This document shows positions 6,486-7,485 of a stretch of DNA of 7,485 nucleotides, piece after piece (position 1 is the first letter of the stretch; each line of letters starts with the position of its first letter). The DNA lies in contig JACCXR010000205.1 of NCBI GenBank assembly GCA_013696915.1, positions 1-7,485 on the forward strand, given 5' to 3'. Made by a program: the position numbers and the translations under genes. The notes below the pieces were generated by a model. That model saw only the letters and a program-made list of their open reading frames with translations, was not told the DNA's origin and made no database searches. The DNA comes from Euzebyaceae bacterium. Its GTDB lineage: Bacteria > Actinomycetota > Nitriliruptoria > Euzebyales > Egibacteraceae.

Positions 6486-6547
6486 GGGGCACACCTCGAC
6501 CTCGGCGGCTCGACGGTGGGTTCGGCCTTGGGAAGACGGACGCTCAT
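6482..6547 (-). CDS. Possible 21-aa leader ORF of the trmI operon
   Basis: ATG 6547 opens a 21-codon ORF (MSVRLPKAEPTVEPPRSRCAP) ending in TGA at 6484-6482. That stop overlaps GTG 6485 as GTGA. The Shine-Dalgarno of the next gene (GAGGTG) is formed by its own last codons, AGG TGT, preceded by TCG. Sixteen of the 20 codons after the start end in G or C. It has no Shine-Dalgarno of its own, but its ATG lies only 10 nt past a TAGCCT box, so it could be read from a nearly leaderless mRNA. Conservation in relatives would decide between a real leader peptide and chance. Confidence 0.35.
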   Translation of the reverse strand: MSVRLPKAEPTVEPPRSRCAP

Positions 6548-6591
6548 GTGGCCCGGAAGGCTAGCGGCTCCGCCGGCCGTACTCTGGGGGC
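6548..6591. promoter_or_regulatory. Divergent promoter gap with two TANNNT boxes
   Basis: This 44-bp gap separates the minus-strand trmI operon from the plus-strand DUF1802 gene. On the plus strand TACTCT (6580-6585) ends 6 nt before ATG 6592, the spacing typical of leaderless mRNAs in actinobacteria. The GGGGG between them is too close to the ATG to serve as a normal Shine-Dalgarno. On the minus strand TAGCCT (6563 down to 6558) ends 10 nt before ATG 6547. No clear -35 elements are visible. Both boxes fit the TANNNT pattern described for actinobacterial -10 sites; promoter function is inferred. Confidence 0.45.
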
Positions 6592-7218
6592 ATGCCGCCC
6601 ACCGCCGCCAGCACTCGCCAAGCCGACACCGCCCTCCAGGCCGACACCGCGACCGGGACGTCGCTCGCCCTCAAGGAGTGGGCCGCCGTCGGCGCGGCCC
6701 TGCTCGATGGGCGCCAGACCGTGCTGCTGCGCAAGGGCGGAATCCACGAGCAGCGCTTCGAGGTCGGTGGTTCGCGGTTCGTCCTCTTTCCCACCGTGGC
6801 GCACAGCCACTCCGAACGGGTGCGCCCCGAGCACACCGACGTGCTGCCCGTGGGCGCCGGCGACGTCGACGAGGCCGGTGGCAGCTTCGTCGTCCGCTGC
6901 GGCGTCACCTTGGCCGACGCCGTGGAGGTCACCCGGCCGGAGGGGCTCGCCGCGATCGCCGACCTCCACATCTGGACCGCCGAGTCCGTCCAGGCCGACC
7001 GCCTCGACTTCCGACCGAAACATCCCCTCCACGTCCTGGTCGTCCGCGCCGTCGCGCTGCCCACGCCTCAGCGCCTGGAACGGCTGCCCGCTTACGGTGG
7101 CTGCACTTCGTGGCTGGAACTGCCGCTGTCCTGGGACGGGCGCGCGGGGACGCAGGTCCATCCCGACGCCCGGCTCGCCGAGGACGCGGCGCGCGTCCGC
7201 GCGGCGGTCGCGCGCTGA
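6592..7218 (+). CDS. DUF1802 family protein
   Basis: A 208-aa soluble protein of the uncharacterised DUF1802 family found in cyanobacteria and actinobacteria. Family markers in order: ALKEW (26-30), LLRKGGIHE (45-53), LFPT with a following His (65-71), IWTAE (127-131), RLDFRPKHPLHVLVVR (137-152) and YGGCTSWLELP (168-178). No signal peptide or membrane segment is seen. The first 25 residues are outside the domain and Ala/Thr-rich, with an in-phase 18-nt-spaced duplication of GCCGACACCGC (6622-6632 and 6640-6650) giving ADTALQ/ADTATG. ATG 6592 is chosen for its position right after the TACTCT box; no other ATG precedes ALKEW. Biochemical function is unknown. The conserved Arg/Lys/His-rich segments could suggest an anion or nucleotide ligand, but that is speculation. 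The next gene starts 11 nt after its stop, so the two probably form an operon. Confidence 0.88.
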   Translation: MPPTAASTRQADTALQADTATGTSLALKEWAAVGAALLDGRQTVLLRKGGIHEQRFEVGGSRFVLFPTVAHSHSERVRPEHTDVLPVGAGDVDEAGGSFVVRCGVTLADAVEVTRPEGLAAIADLHIWTAESVQADRLDFRPKHPLHVLVVRAVALPTPQRLERLPAYGGCTSWLELPLSWDGRAGTQVHPDARLAEDAARVRAAVAR

Positions 7219-7222
7219 GGGA
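7217..7222 (+). promoter_or_regulatory. Ribosome binding site deciding the TTG start at 7230
   Basis: GAGGGA overlaps the TGA stop of the DUF1802 gene and lies 7 nt before TTG 7230. This good spacing, together with the charged-then-hydrophobic N-terminus that follows, is what identifies the next gene despite its weak start codon. Confidence 0.6.
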
Positions 7223-7229
7223 CGAGGAC

Positions 7230-7485
7230 TTGACCCGCACCGTTCTCGACCTCCCCCCGACGCCGCGACGCCGGGCACCTCGACCGTGGCTACTCCTGGT
7301 CGCCGTCGCCGTCGCCGTCACCGGCCCTGTGCTGAGCTCCCCGCGGACGGTCGAGGCACCCGCCGGCTCGCCGGCGTCGAGCGCCGGGAGCACCCGGCTG
7401 CGCAGCGAGAGCATGGCCGTCGGCGAACCGGCGCCGGCCCCGCAACTTGGGACCGCGGCGCCGCCCGGGGGGCCGGTCGCCGCAC
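7230..7485 (+). CDS. Secreted or membrane-anchored protein of unknown function, 3'-truncated by window
   Basis: An open frame of 85 codons running off the window. TTG 7230 is the first usable start and has GAGGGA 7 nt upstream. Residues 1-18 are basic (TPRRRAPRP). Residues 20-37 are a hydrophobic segment (WLLLVAVAVAVTGPVLS) that could be a signal peptide or an N-terminal anchor; no lipobox cysteine follows. Residues 38-85 are Pro/Ala/Gly/Ser-rich and probably a disordered linker between the membrane and a folded domain lying outside the window. The VAVAVAV stretch is encoded by (GTCGCC)x3 at 7299-7316. The product cannot be identified from this part. Close linkage to the DUF1802 gene suggests co-transcription. 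Confidence 0.6.
   Translation, partial: MTRTVLDLPPTPRRRAPRPWLLLVAVAVAVTGPVLSSPRTVEAPAGSPASSAGSTRLRSESMAVGEPAPAPQLGTAAPPGGPVAA

Noticed and set aside
6223..6492. N-terminal extension of TrmI by 90 residues to the GTG at 6492
   Set aside because: The added sequence is Pro/Arg-rich and unlike any TrmI N-terminus. The overlapping 88-aa frame has much better codon bias over the same bases.
6929..7414. Minus-strand 161-codon frame over the DUF1802 3' end and the next gene
   Set aside because: Arg-rich shadow frame without motifs, antisense to the recognisable DUF1802 domain and to a start with a good RBS.

Overview
The window is GC-rich bacterial DNA with dense, mostly non-overlapping coding. It reads as actinobacterial. 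It carries arc/mpa, the ring ATPase of the Pup-proteasome system, and an actinobacterial-type trmI. It also has GTG and TTG starts and near-saturated G/C third codon positions. A secreted subtilase with cell-wall-binding type 2 (CWB2) repeats fits deep-branching Actinomycetota such as Nitriliruptoria or Euzebyales. That lineage placement is inference, not something the sequence proves.

Layout. At 1-117 there is no gene, but there are two inverted repeats, one of them a 14-bp perfect arm pair with a nested 6-bp stem. A plus-strand gene (118-1086) encodes an AbiEi-type winged-helix protein with a Vsr/DUF559-like C-terminus. It converges on arc (minus strand, 1094-2815) with only 7 bp between the stop codons, and a hairpin spans both stops. 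Upstream of arc lie a 108-bp gap with a TATACT box, then a secreted subtilisin-family protease with three CWB2 repeats (minus, 2924-5320), trmI (minus, 5410-6222), an unrecognised 88-aa gene (minus, 6219-6485) and a possible 21-aa leader ORF (minus, 6482-6547). A 44-bp divergent promoter gap separates this minus-strand run from a DUF1802 gene (plus, 6592-7218). A TTG-started secreted or membrane-anchored protein (plus, 7230 onward) follows and is cut by the window end.

How the genes relate. trmI and arc are old neighbours in actinobacteria, near dop-pup-prcBA-pafA. Here a cell-wall protease sits between them, and the DNA immediately downstream of arc holds an unrelated convergent gene instead of dop-pup. 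The minus-strand genes appear to form a translationally linked series: 21-aa ORF, 88-aa gene and trmI are joined by 4-nt GTGA stop/start overlaps, and a third GTGA lies at the trmI/protease boundary. arc probably has its own additional promoter.

I see no CRISPR array, tRNA, rRNA, insertion sequence or clearly novel defence system. The most unusual items are the upstream inverted repeats of the AbiEi-like gene, the GTGA-linked small-ORF leader of trmI, and the subtilase-CWB2 insertion into the trmI-arc locus.
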